From contig NHNY01000004.1 in assembly GCA_002786065.1 (NCBI GenBank), positions 992,001 to 1,056,000 of the forward strand: DNA of 64,000 nt, written 5' to 3'. The translations under genes and the position numbers were made by a program. The DNA comes from Microcyclospora pomicola (Eukaryota > Ascomycota > Dothideomycetes > Capnodiales). The notes under the pieces were generated by a model. The model searched no databases, was not told the DNA's origin, and saw nothing but the letters and a program-made list of their open reading frames with translations. Positions within the stretch are counted from its first letter, which is position 1; each line of letters opens with the position of its first letter. Positions 43,088 to 54,659 of the stretch are shown here, piece after piece.

Positions 43088-44098
43088 GGTGGGCGTGGAG
43101 TGTGCGATCCTCTCAAGAATGGTGGAGTCCACCTACACATCCATCGGGCACATGTGAAGACCAAAAAAGTTCGGCAGCGAGGGTTTGGCGGAACGGAGCC
43201 GCGTGAAGCGAGGCGGAAGGCACTGCCAGCCAATCACGGTGCTTGGCGCGCTGGCTAGATCCGACGGGCGGGAGCGATAGGCAGAGCCGCGGGCGTCACC
43301 AGAATCTCGTGCGGAAGCAGCAGAAGCAGAGGGCGAGACGAGCGCGATGGGCCAAGCGAGCAGTTCAGCACGCAGCACCCGGCCAACACCCAGCACCACG
43401 ATGGGATGTGAATACATATATTACCACCGCCATCACAACATATCATGATGGACAGTACTAATCTCTGCTGTGTCTCTGCGTGATGATGGTTATATAGCAA
43501 CCCCATCCTCGCATGCCACTCTACGCGTCGTGGGTGCAGGTGTGTGTCGCTGGATGGGCGACGAAGTTAATGTACTGGCACGCCTGTAGCGGCAGCGTGA
43601 TGGGCAAAGCATGATGAGACTGCCCCGTCGCAAATCTGCATCACCCATCAGCCATCACCACGCACATTCTTCCTTCTTCACTCCCTCCCGCCCCTCCATT
43701 CCTCTGCCACCACCCTCCTTCGTGTCTTACACATCATCGCCATCGCTGTCGTCCACGCCCATTGCGCCTCGTCCACCGGCCACCTCACGGCTACGGCCAC
43801 ATCGCCCGTGCCCCCAGAGATCCGCTACTTCGCCGGGTTCCAGCGCGACCAGAACCAGCTCCGGGCGACGCGCCGTACACGAACTGAAGACCTGAACCAT
43901 CACCATTATCACGATCGCGACCATCATCAATAGTCACTGCGTCCTCACCACTCGCTGGTGTTGCGTCAATCCCCCGGTGTCGCCGCAATAACCCGGGCTG
44001 GATGTCGTGAAGAGACGGATCTAGAGTGCGTCCGGCAGATCCGTGAACGGACAAGGTGGTCCACGGTGGAAAAAAGTCATAATTCATTGAGAGAGCTC
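43088..44098. promoter_or_regulatory. Divergent promoter region BRX1/INO80
   Basis: About 1 kb between start codons, C/T-rich on the plus strand from 43.65 to 43.9 kb, consistent with the INO80 leader. Open frames here are low-complexity and I do not call them. Confidence 0.55.
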
Positions 44099-47000
44099 AT
44101 GACCGGCGAGATGGAAGGGGGACAAAACCAACACCAGTCGCCGATCCAAGGCCATCCTCCACACGCCTATCCTCCCCCCGAACCGCAACATCAGCACGCG
44201 AGAAATCGATCCAGCTCCTACAACACGGCTCCTCCTGCATCGCCCAACCACTATCGCAGCGTGCCCCCATCGCCAATCACGAGTCGATTACCACCTCTTC
44301 ACTCCCCGAAAGGACGCGATCGACCCCCTGCGAGCTACTATGATCCAGCACGGCAACGTGATCATGATGCGGAAATGAACAGCAATGCTGCCTACCATCA
44401 GCAACAGTCCCCGCAGGTGTGTCAGCTAACCAATCTTCAGTCCTGAATGCATCCATCACCAAACATGCTCGTGTGCAAACGCTGACTCAATCGCACAGAA
44501 CCGCATGGCCTTTGAACATCATCCCCACGCACCCCCTCCACCCCCTCTCTACACAAACGGCCATCCCGGTGAGCCTCGCGCCATCATGAGCCGTCACCCC
44601 AGCCAGTCTTCGCCGCAGATGGTTCCCCGAGGACCTCCGATCCATGCCAGCGACGCTGCCCAACAAAGCCCTTACCACCAGGATCATCTACGCAACAACG
44701 GAATGCAGGGACATGCACTGATCCAGGATGCTCCCAGACCTGCTGCGGTCGCGCCACCGCGATCTAGCAACCCAATGTCGATGTTGAACTTGCTTTCGGA
44801 ACCAGACGTACCACCTGCACCTCCTGCTGCGGTGGTGCTGGAAGTGCCGCATGCTGCACGTCCGCTGCCACCGCCTGTGGAGATCGCTCCGGCCACCAAA
44901 ACGTCAAGTCGCAAGGGTAGTCGGACTTCGAGTGCTTCTCAGCACATTCAGCCGCGGATCAAAGAAGAACCCGCAGATGCCACGCGGCAAACAGCTACCG
45001 TGCCACCAAGCCCGCCGGTTCTTGCTACACAACGCACTGTGTCACAGTCCAGCTCGCGACCCCGGCCTCCGCCACAGTCCGGCCCACCTGGCCTCACCAT
45101 CAGAGACACCGAGGCCGCCTACCAGGAGATCCAAGCGCATGATCTGTCCGATGTCGAAATCGACGATCCTCAGCTGGACGGCATGAAGCAGGATTGGTCG
45201 CAGCGCAGCCACAAACGCACACTGGAGCTCGAGATCACAGAAGGACTGAAGCGAAAGCGGAGACGTTTGCATGTCATGCAAACTCTACATGACCACTTCA
45301 CCGCTGCAGCAGATACGGAGCGGCTGGCATATCAAGAGCAACATGAGAATGAAGTGGCCGAGGAAGTTCGTTTGAAGGAGATTGAAGAGGACAAAGAGCG
45401 GAAAAAGGATCAGCAGCGCAAGAGACGGCGCGAGAAGGCGATCGCTGATGAACAGGTTAAGCGTCAGGAAGCAGTGGAGCTACTCGCCGCGGCTGATAAT
45501 GAAGACGAGAAGCTGAAGATCGAGAAAGACATCCAGCGTTTCGACAAGAAGATCCGGGATACACAAAGCCGACTGCAGGGCATCACGCCGGTTAAGGAAC
45601 CGAAGGAGGTCCGGAACGAATCCCCTCACAGCAGTAATGCAGCAGCGCTTGGAAGGCGAGAGCGTGAGGTGCCTCTGGAAGGTGGCCTCATGACTTCATT
45701 CTACAGCAACGGCAGTAATCCAGCCCCCGAAGAGGGCACTCCAGATCCGGTGGTCACTGGCAAAGGTCGTGGTCGTGGCGGGCGTGGCGGAGGTGCAGGT
45801 GGAAGAGCTCGCAAGAGCAAGGAGCAGAAACAGCAAGAAAAGAACAACGCTGCACTTGGCCAAGCCTACATCGACCAAGGCCACGAGCTGCCCGTCATTG
45901 CGCCAAAGGATGAAGAACGACTAGCTGGTCTGGCAGAGAAGCGCCCCCGAGACGAATCAGAGCCGATCAGTGAATCCACTCCCGCTGCCACGGAAGCACA
46001 GCCTGCGTCTGCATTGACTGGCATGGCCAAATTCGACAGCAAGGGATACAACCAGATCTATGAGCAGATCACTCGCGACATTGCTAAAGCTGTGCCGAAG
46101 GTGACTCGCATCAAGAACAACAGCTTGGATACCAAGCAATCGAACGCGCGCAAGACTGCTCAGCTGGCGGCTAAAGAAGCACGTCGATGGCAGCTGCGTA
46201 CGAATAAGTCGACCAAGGATGTCGCGGCTCGCGCCAAACGGGCAATGCGAGAAATGCTTGGCTTCTGGAAGCGGAACGAGCGTGATGAACGTGAAGGTCG
46301 CAAGGTGGCTGAACGGCAAGAGCTCGACAAGGCTCGCCGGGCAGAAGCTGAGCGTGAAGCCAACAGGCAGAAGCGCAAGCTGAACTTCTTGATCTCCCAG
46401 ACCGAGCTGTACTCACATTTCATTGGGAAGAAGGTCAAGACTGATGAGATCGAGAAGCACGGTTCAGGTGAGGACGGCGTCACACCTAGTGGTCAAACCA
46501 TCAGAGATGATCCGAATGCGGAGCACACTGTGGATCTTGGAGACACGGTTGGTGATCTTGGAGCCAAGGTTACGAACTTCGAGGACCTAGACTTCGATGC
46601 CGAAGACGAGACTGCTCTACGACAGGCAGCTATGGCTAACGCGCAACACGCTGTGCAGGAAGCCAAGAATAGAGCCCAAGAGTTCGACAAGGATGCCAGC
46701 AACAGCACAGAGCTTGCTGGTGCTCAGAACAACTTTGACGAGGGCGAGATGAACTTCCAAAACCCGACATCCTTGCAGAGTATGGATGTGGCACAGCCAA
46801 AGATGCTCACCTGTCAACTCAAGGAGTACCAACTCAAGGGTCTCAACTGGCTGGTCAACTTGTATGAGCAAGGTATCAACGGTATCTTGGCCGACGAGAT
46901 GGGTCTCGGCAAGACGGTCCAGTCCATCTCGGTCATGGCGTACCTTGCGGAAGTCCACAACATCTGGGGTCCGTTCTTGGTGATTGCGCCTGCGAGTACG

Positions 47001-49492
47001 CTCCACAATTGGCAGCAGGAGATCACCAAGTTCGTCCCCACGATCAAGACTCTGCCGTACTGGGGTTCTGCAAAGGATCGGAAAGTCCTGCGCAAGTTCT
47101 GGGATCGCAAACACATCACCTACACGCGAGACAGTCCCTTTCACGTGTTGGTGACTTCGTATCAGCTCGTCGTCCAAGACACTGCGTACTTCCAGAAGGT
47201 CAAATGGCAGTATATGATTCTGGACGAAGCTCAGGCCATCAAGTCCTCCTCCTCGTCTCGATGGAAGTCTTTGCTTGGATTCCACTGCCGTAACCGTCTG
47301 CTTCTGACCGGCACGCCCATCCAAAACAACATGCAGGAACTGTGGGCGCTGCTGCACTTCATCATGCCCTCGCTCTTCGACAGCCACGATGAGTTCTCGG
47401 AATGGTTCTCCAAAGATATCGAAAACCACGCACAGTCCAACACGAAGCTCAACGAAGATCAGCTCCGCCGTCTTCATATGATCCTGAAGCCTTTCATGCT
47501 GCGGCGCATCAAGAAGCACGTGCAGAAGGAACTGGGAGACAAGATCGAGGAAGATGTGTACTGCGACCTCACCTACCGACAACGAGCATACTATACCAAT
47601 CTGCGAAACAAGATCAGCATTCTTGACCTTATCGAGAAAGCTGCGGTTGGTGATGATCAAGACACAGCGACGCTCATGAACTTGGTCATGCAGTTCCGCA
47701 AGGTCTGTAATCACCCTGATCTGTTTGAGCGAGCGGAAGTCTGGAGCCCCATGTCGATGTCGTCGTTCGCCGAGACCGCTTCCTTCATGCGAGAGGGCAG
47801 TAGCGTGAACGTGTCATACTCGGTCCGTAGTTTGGTCGAGTACTGGCTTCCGACCATGCTGGGTGAAGACAAAGGAGCGCTTGACGTGGCTGGACCGCAG
47901 AATCAAAACGCGGGATGGCGCAACAAGGCTCTTCAGACTGACCTCAGCATATGGGACGAGCGTCATGTTCAGCAGAGCGCGAAATCCAATGGTGCTTTCT
48001 CTTGGTTGCGATTTATCGATCAGTCGGCGGGTGATGTGGCCAACACCGCTCGCAGAAGTTTGGTCGGACGAGCCCTTGAGCTTGCGCATGACACTGATCA
48101 TCTCGGGCGACTCAAGGTTGCTTACGATGACGACGAGGCAGACAAGGAGAACGCAAATTACACGCCGGTACACTCTATGCTCAACATCATCAAGCGGAAC
48201 GATCGCAAGCCTCTTGCAGAAGTGACCGAGAATGGTCGTCTTGACAAGTTGTTCAACGTTTCCCAGAACAGCATTCGCGAGGAAGGGTACAGTGCCATTG
48301 AAAGCTGCTACCTACCGAAAGCTACCGCGCCTCCGGCTGAGTTGGTGACATCGAGTGAACACGCACTGATGGAGAAGGAGACCACATTCTTCAACATCCC
48401 TCTTCGCCGCTCGCTGTATCCGATCAATAGAGCCACGGAGAGCGCGCTGTTGCAGTCTCAGCTTCCACCGTCGAGCTTCCCTCTCAGCAATCTTCTGCCC
48501 GCGCCCGCGTCTGAGAAGCAGCGATACACCAAAATACAGGTTCCCAGCATGCGCCGTTTTGTCACCGACTCTGGCAAGCTCGCCAAATTGGACCAGCTTC
48601 TTCGCATGCTGAAAGAGGGTGGCCATCGCGTGCTGCTGTACTTCCAGATGACCAAGATGATCGACCTGATGGAGGAGTACCTCACATATCGCAACTACAA
48701 GTACTGTCGTCTGGATGGTTCCACCAAGCTGGAAGACCGTCGTGATACCGTCGCCGCCTTCCAGAGCACGCCCGAGATCTTCGTCTTTCTGCTCTCCACC
48801 CGCGCTGGTGGTCTTGGTATCAACCTCACCAGCGCTGACACGGTCATCTTCTACGATTCCGATTGGAACCCGACCATCGACTCGCAAGCCATGGACCGCG
48901 CACATCGTCTCGGTCAGACCCGCCAAGTCACCGTGTACCGCCTCATCACGCGCGGCACGATCGAAGAGCGCATCCGCAAGCGCGCGCTGCAGAAGGAAGA
49001 GGTGCAGCGCGTCGTCATCTCCGGCCAGGCGGGCAACCATGTGGTCGACTTCAACAACCGGTCGCGCGAGAACAACCGCACCAAGGAAATGGCCATGTGG
49101 CTCGCCGACGATGACCAGGCGGCAGCCATCGAACGTCGCGAGGCTGAGGTTCTCGAGGAAGAAGCTAAGCTCGGCGCTACTGGCAAGAATCGGAAACGCA
49201 AGAGCGCCGCGGCTGGGGGTAAGCGCAAGGAGGTCAGCATGGACGACATGTATCATGAAGGTAAGCCCATCGTATCCGGTACTACTATCTCTGATCAAGA
49301 CTGACGACGTTGCGCGTTACAGGCGAAGGACAATTCGACGACCAATCGCACGAGCCTTCCGGTGCCGCCACGCCCATCGAGCCCGCGACGGCGGACGGTC
49401 CATTGGCGAAGAAGCGCAAGGGTACCGGGCTGAGCAAGAAGGCCAAGACGGTCAAACAGCGCTTGGCGGTGATTGATGGCGAGGTCGGCTAG
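44099..49492 (+). CDS. INO80: Chromatin-remodelling ATPase Ino80
   Basis: Three exons: 44099-44416, 44499-49260 and 49323-49492, with introns of 82 nt (GTGTGT..GCACAG) and 62 nt (GTAAGC..TTACAG); the product is 1,749 aa. The start [11 protein letters not shown] fits fungal Ino80 N-termini, though the frame is open with an ATG 141 bases upstream. Order: Pro/Gln-rich disordered region (1-320), charged helical stretch (about 340-470), DBINO/HSA region (about 635-745) and SNF2 ATPase with [10 protein letters not shown] (about 903) and the DEAQ box (about 1014). A long insertion between the two RecA lobes, characteristic of Ino80, spans about 1190-1450. Lobe 2 follows, with [29 protein letters not shown] and [12 protein letters not shown] (about 1475-1600), then a basic tail. 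The enzyme slides nucleosomes and edits H2A.Z; it is the scaffold of the INO80 complex. Confidence 0.97.
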
Positions 49493-50129
49493 GCTCCGAG
49501 ATGTTAAGCTGAGCGTTGAGACGAGATGAACTCGAGAATAAAGTCGGAAATGGAAGTGACACGATTCATTCATAATTAGAGGAGAGGTGGGAAGTAGCTC
49601 GCTAGCTAAGGTATAGCATGAGCACACGTCCAGGAAGATTTTGATACTTATGGCTGCATGCGCGGATTACTTTCTGTTGTATTGTTGCTCTACCTCGCTG
49701 TAGACGCGGGTGAAGTGTGTCACCAGGTAAGGTAGGTAGGATGTTAGAGATGGAGAGAAAAATGAGAATGGGAAGATGGGTAGATATGCCTCCGCTAGGG
49801 ATTCCTCTCGATATCCTTTGACTTCGGTTGGTCTCATTCGGGCTCGTTAGGATGAGGGGGGAAGGAAGGGACTTGATACAATCATCGTCAATCGGTCATC
49901 ATCTGCCCTCATCTCAAGGTAAACTATGTCTCGAATTGTCGTTCATCTGTCGCTCGCTCCTCCGCGCCCTGCGGTGTGGTGTGGTATTTCTCGGTCAAAG
50001 TACAGGTGACCTTCAGTAGCCTCGAGGTACATACGGTACCTGTGCCTTCCGTGCCCTTCGAGAGCAGGCCCGGCTTTGTGATTTGATATCAAATTCGGTC
50101 TTATGCTATGCTATGCCACCCTTCTCGAC

Positions 50130-50173
50130 TTGACCAGAGTTGACTGGATTTGACCTGATCTACCTAACTTGAC
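50130..50173. repeat. Phased TTGAC array
   Basis: TTGAC begins at 50130, 50140, 50150 and 50169 on the plus strand, followed by related TCGAC and CTGAC. The first three are exactly ten bases apart, about one DNA turn. The function is unknown; it could be a degenerate tandem repeat. Confidence 0.5.
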
Positions 50174-50606
50174 TCGACCTGACACCCTCGGCGATGTCGT
50201 TGCCTTGCTAGAATCCACGTACCTACCTTGAGGTAACTTACCTTGTGTGGACACGAGATACATCAGACGTTGTACGTTTCGTCGCACATAGTAGAAGCTG
50301 TAGCGTAGGGTAGGGTCATACAAGTAAAGTGCTACTAGAGGTCTGAGATATATGTCTTCTTCTCTAATGGAGGCTGGGAGGTTGTAATGTAAGGTTACAT
50401 CGATCTTAAGGTATACGGGCTCATTTTGATAGATGTCACTTCGCCTGGACTGGACTTGAATTGACGCATTCGTTGATTCCGTTTCTGCGGATGGACCGTG
50501 TCTACAGATATCCAATGTATATACATATGGAGCACACAAGATTTGTACAAATTGTGATGTATGGTAGAAGCACGATATTTGAAGGGAGAGCGGATGAATC
50601 TCACGT

Positions 50607-50652
50607 CTAGGGTTGGAGGGCTTAGGGTTAGGATTGTGGGCTTAGGGTTCAG
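50607..50652. repeat. Interstitial telomere-like TTAGGG words
   Basis: Within 46 bases the plus strand carries CTAGGGTT, CTTAGGGTTAGG and CTTAGGGTTC, including two exact TTAGGG hexamers (50622-50627 and 50642-50647). TTAGGG is the usual telomere unit of filamentous ascomycetes, and also the binding word of Tbf1-like factors. Confidence 0.5.
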
Positions 50653-50894
50653 TTGTGATGAGGATATATCCGTCCACAGGGGATTTTCAGACGAAAAGTG
50701 TAGAGAAAACGGAGGATTGGACTTGATCATTTCGTGGGGTTCCATATATTTCATCGTCGTTAATACGTGCTGAGGACGCAATATCTGCCGTCCACGCCAC
50801 TATCCTACCTCCACTGCAACATACGTCGGCCTACTCCTCCTCTCTCACTGCTTCCCCGTGTCCAACTTGTCACCGTGTCGCATACGCTCCCGCT

Positions 50895-51736
50895 TCAATC
50901 GCTACTCGCGCACCCCCGACATCCGCAGCTGACGCACTCGATCTCCTGGTCCTCCTTCAACTGCTGCTTGGGCACGCGGCACACGCACGTACTGTTGAAG
51001 TTGGTCTCTTTGGTCTGGATGCAGCGCAGACAGCATAACTACCACGACGCGGGGATTTTGTCAGTTTATTTTTCCTCCATCACTCGCAGGCTTGACGAAG
51101 GGAAGGGTAGTGCTGCAGGAAGCGAGGAAAATGTCACGACCGTACCTTCTCGTACCCTTGCTTCTTCCACTTGGCGATCAGCGTCGCGTCCGCGTAGCTA
51201 TTCTTCAGCAGCCAGTCGTACAACGCGCGGCTGATGGCTTCCTTCTCGTAGTATAGGTCGTAGATGTAGCGGGAGCCTGTGGGAAGTCCCAAGCGCAAAG
51301 TCAGTGAGGGGTCCAGATCCTGTGCGTGGATGTCGTAGCAAAAGTTGGAGGAAGTCGTGCGGCCAAGGGGGTTGTCAAGATGGAATTTTTTCTCACCTTT
51401 GTGGCCTCCTCTCCACGGGAGTGAGGCGAAGATGAGGCGGCGGCTCCTCGTTGGACTCCGACTTCATGCTGGCGCTGCTAGTACCCTTGAGGTGAAGAGT
51501 GCAACCAGCGAGCTTTTGCAACGAGCCTATGTTGGCTGGGGGTGCACCCAGGGGAGATACCTACGCTGATGTGTGATCTGGAAGATCGGCCACTGCATCT
51601 CGTGTTTCTTTTTGCCCTCGTGACTCGCATTCTCCGCGTCCTTCATCTTATTCGTGAACTCGAGCAGGGTATCCTCGATGTCGTCGAAGCCGTCAGGCGG
51701 CGGCTTGCGCGTCTTCGAGGTACGGATCGCGGGCAT
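50895..51736 (-). CDS. BUD31: Spliceosomal protein Bud31 (G10/Cwf14)
   Basis: Three exons on the minus strand: 51736-51565, 51276-51146 and 51038-50895, with introns of 288 nt (GTAGGT..CCACAG) and 107 nt (GTACGG..GGTAG); the product is 148 aa. Exon 1 encodes [20 protein letters not shown] to [10 protein letters not shown]. Exon 2 encodes [20 protein letters not shown] to [11 protein letters not shown]. Exon 3 carries the zinc-binding end [20 protein letters not shown], then [13 protein letters not shown]. This is the full G10 family. Bud31 belongs to the NineTeen-associated core of the activated spliceosome and contacts U2/U6 and the 5' splice site region. The 288-nt first intron is the longest in the window. 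No single frame shows the gene. It is divergent from the cap-binding subunit gene. Confidence 0.96.
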
Positions 51737-52006
51737 CGCGGCTTTGGGATCTGGGGATCTCGAATGAGTTGCGCCTCGAATGAGTGGAGGTTTGAGTCTG
51801 TCGAGAATAACTATAGTAATCCAACCATCTACGTCAGGCAGACGAGCACGTGAAAGCGAGAGGGCGTGCACGGACGCTAAAATTACTAGGCGCATGCTGG
51901 AGCTTCCTCCACGCGACTCAGTTCGCGCGGAACGCAGACATTGACACTGGCTCAGTCTCAACCACATCGCCGCATCACGACTGCATCGAGAGACCTTGTC
52001 AAAGCA
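51737..52006. promoter_or_regulatory. Short divergent promoter BUD31/CBC1
   Basis: Only 270 bases separate the two start codons, so both promoters and both 5' leaders must lie here. It is the tightest divergent pair in the window. I see no obvious TATA box. Confidence 0.65.
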
Positions 52007-54659
52007 ATGGCAGATACTGACAACAGGCGCGACTATCGCAACCACAATGGTGGCGGTGGTGGAGGTGGGCGAGGCTACAATAACAAGAGGAAGAGGTATC
52101 GAGGTGAGTTGGACATCAGCCCATTGCGCGGCATCATCGCTGACTTGGCGATTGTACAGAGGACGACGACTTTGAAGGTGGAGGAGGAGGCGGAGGTTAT
52201 CGAAACCAGCGACCTCGTCACCAGGAAGCACCACCCGGAACCCGAATCAGGAGAGGCTTACTGGAACTCGCCGAAAACCCTCTGATCCTCCCTCACGAAG
52301 CTGCGGCCAGCATTGCCAAGCTCGCTGCTGACAACTACGACGACGACTATGTCAAAGAGACTGTCGGTGCCATCACGCTGAAGCTGGTCATCGAGCAACC
52401 GTTCAAGATCCCATTTGTCGCGGCGGTCGTGCTTTATGCGAATGCCGAAAAGTCCGAGATCGCACAAGATATTATGGGTCGTGCTGCTGCTCAGCTGCAA
52501 GAGGCGTTGGAGACTGGGCGATGGCGAGATGCCAAGCTCGTGCTACGATTTTTCGCATGCTTGAGCCCATTGTACGAGGAGGATGGTGTTATTCCGATCC
52601 TAGATGAGCTGTTCAGCCGAGCAGTGGATCTGCAAACGGCTTCTGCAGAGGACACCGTGGGCGTCGAGCTTGTCAAGATCATCTTGATTACTCTGCCGTA
52701 TCTGCTGGCCTCCACCACGGACAGCTCTCTTCAGCCCAAGGTGGCAGAAATGCTAGAGAAGACAGAGATTGTTGCATCCGCACAGCATCCGTTGGAAAAC
52801 CTTGTGGATCCATACTCCACTATTGAACAGGAGGAGAAGCCGATGTCATGCCAGAATGTCATTTCGTTATTGCAACGTCAACTGCAAGACGAAGAAGCTG
52901 ACGGCTGGCGTTTGAAATGCATCCCTCGGCCATATGTACCGGGCCACAAGCCGGCGCAGAATGGAGATGCGGAAGTTGACGGAGAGGCGAACGGCAGTTC
53001 AGAGGCGAAGGAGTTCACCAAGCACACCTTCCCGTCCGTCTCTGTGCCGTCACCTGTCAATGCTGGCACAAAGGTGCTCTTCCCAGAAATTTACTTCTCA
53101 CTCTATGCCGACCAAGAAGTTGAGTCTGTGCCGCCAACCACGAACATCGCGTCATCGCTTCTACGAGATGCCATCCTGGACACCATCAACATCCTCGATT
53201 TCAATCGCAATGTGGTCGCCAAGTTCCTAAGCGAACTTGACTGCTACTGGGCGCCGGGCACATTTGTCAAGCGAGCCATGCAATTTGACAAGCTCCGTGA
53301 TGTTGAACCAGGCACACCGACGTGGAAGCCTGAGGATGTAGCCATCGACGCTATCTTTTCTCAAATTTTTCAATTGCCAACACCAGAACACAGGCTTGTA
53401 TACTACCATTCGATCATCACGGAGTCGTGCAAGATTTCACCAAGTGCCATCGCACCCAGTCTTGGGCGCGGTATCCGCTTCCTCTTCAGAAATGTTGATA
53501 CCATGGACATGGAGCTTGCGAACCGCTTCATGGAGTGGTTTGCGCATCATTTGAGCAACTTCGAATTCAGGTGGAAGTGGACCGAATGGTATTTGCGCGA
53601 GATTGTGTACGCGATGTAAACTGATGCTAACTATAACACAGGGTGCCAGACGTCGACCTCCCCGATCTTCATCCCAGGAAAGCATTCATTAGGGGTGCGC
53701 TCGAGAAGGAAGTGCAATTATCATTCGCCAAACGCGTTCGCGCAACTCTTCCCGAGGCATATCACCCGCTCATTCCAGCCAGCAAAGACAAGGAAGTGCC
53801 TGATTTCAAGTTCGCGGACGATCAGATGCCTTTTGCCAAGGAAGCTCGCGAAGTCCTGACCATGCTCAGGAAAAAGACTTCTGAAGAGGAGATCCAAAAG
53901 GTGCTTGATTCGGTCCACGAGCAAGCTCGATTGGCGGGAATGAGTGATCCATTTGTCGCTAGCACCGACATCTATATGACATCCATCTGCAGCATCGGAT
54001 CCAAGTCGCTGTCTCATGTGCTCTCGACCATTGACCGCTGCAAGGAGCGTCTTCACGCTGTCGGGGCCAAGTCCGAAATCGCTCGCCGGCAGATCATATC
54101 TTCGGTCGTTGACTTCTGGATCGACTACCCTGGTACAGCGGTCAACATCTTGGACAAATTGCTGAACTACTCCATTATCACACCCATGTCCATCATCGAA
54201 TGGGCCCTGCACGACCACCTCGATCGCGGCCGCGCGCTCGCTTCCAGCCAGATCTACGAGCTCGTCTCCATCACCATGTTCAAGGTCACCAATCGCGTCC
54301 GGCAGGTGATGCGCGAGCGCAATAACACTGCGCTGCCCTTCTCGCAACGTCAGCAGATCGACGAGCAGCTCGTGCTTGAGCGCCAGGGCATGCGGAACCT
54401 CTTTGCGGCGATCGAGGACGCAGTCGCGGCCGTCGCCAGCGGCGCGCAAGACGAAATGATCGAGCGGTATGACGGCGACAGCTCGGAACGCGACTTCGTC
54501 ATGCGCTGGGGTGCGCTGTGGGCACGTGTCTGGCGGCGCAAAGCTGCTGTGGAGGAGGCGGTGGTCGGCGATGCCGTGGTAGCGCCGCTGGAGGAGCCCG
54601 ATGAGCCAGCGGTCGTCGAGCCGCAGGATGCCATGGACGATATGGATCAGATCTCGTGA
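52007..54659 (+). CDS. CBC1: Nuclear cap-binding complex large subunit (CBP80/Cbc1, MIF4G repeats)
   Basis: Three exons: 52007-52103, 52160-53588 and 53642-54659, with introns of 56 nt (GTGAGT..GTACAG) and 53 nt (GTATTT..AACACAG, branch point GCTAAC); the product is 847 aa. A Gly/Arg-rich start (MADTDNRRDYRNHN, then GGGGGGGRGY) is followed by the first MIF4G-like helical domain (about 45-290; LILPHEAAASIAKLAADNYD and LVLRFFACLSPLYEEDGVIP). The second and third helical domains follow, with FEFRWKWTEW joined to VPDVDLPDLHPRKAFIRGAL and then SLSHVLSTIDRCKERL. It binds the m7G cap with CBP20 and couples capping to splicing, 3' processing and export. A 35-nt intron with a GTACGC donor is also in phase, but the 53-nt intron gives the better family match and a normal intron size. 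Confidence 0.93.

Larger units (their letters stand above)
49493..50894. other. Intergenic, convergent INO80/BUD31, rich in short motifs
   Basis: About 1.4 kb between two stop codons. It holds AGGTAGG/TACCT words (49728-49740 and about 50218-50240), a phased TTGAC array (50130-50173) and TTAGGG-like telomeric words (50607-50652). No protein-like frame is seen. Confidence 0.55.

Noticed and set aside
46617-47714. Long open frame on the minus strand inside INO80 (365 codons)
   Set aside because: It lies antisense to the conserved ATPase domain, whose sense frame explains the bases. Third-position base bias produces such antisense frames.
53607-53641. A 35-nt alternative for the second CBC1 intron
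   Set aside because: It is in phase, but shorter than normal fungal introns, and it keeps residues (YLREIV) that interrupt the family match. The 53-nt intron from 53589 fits better.
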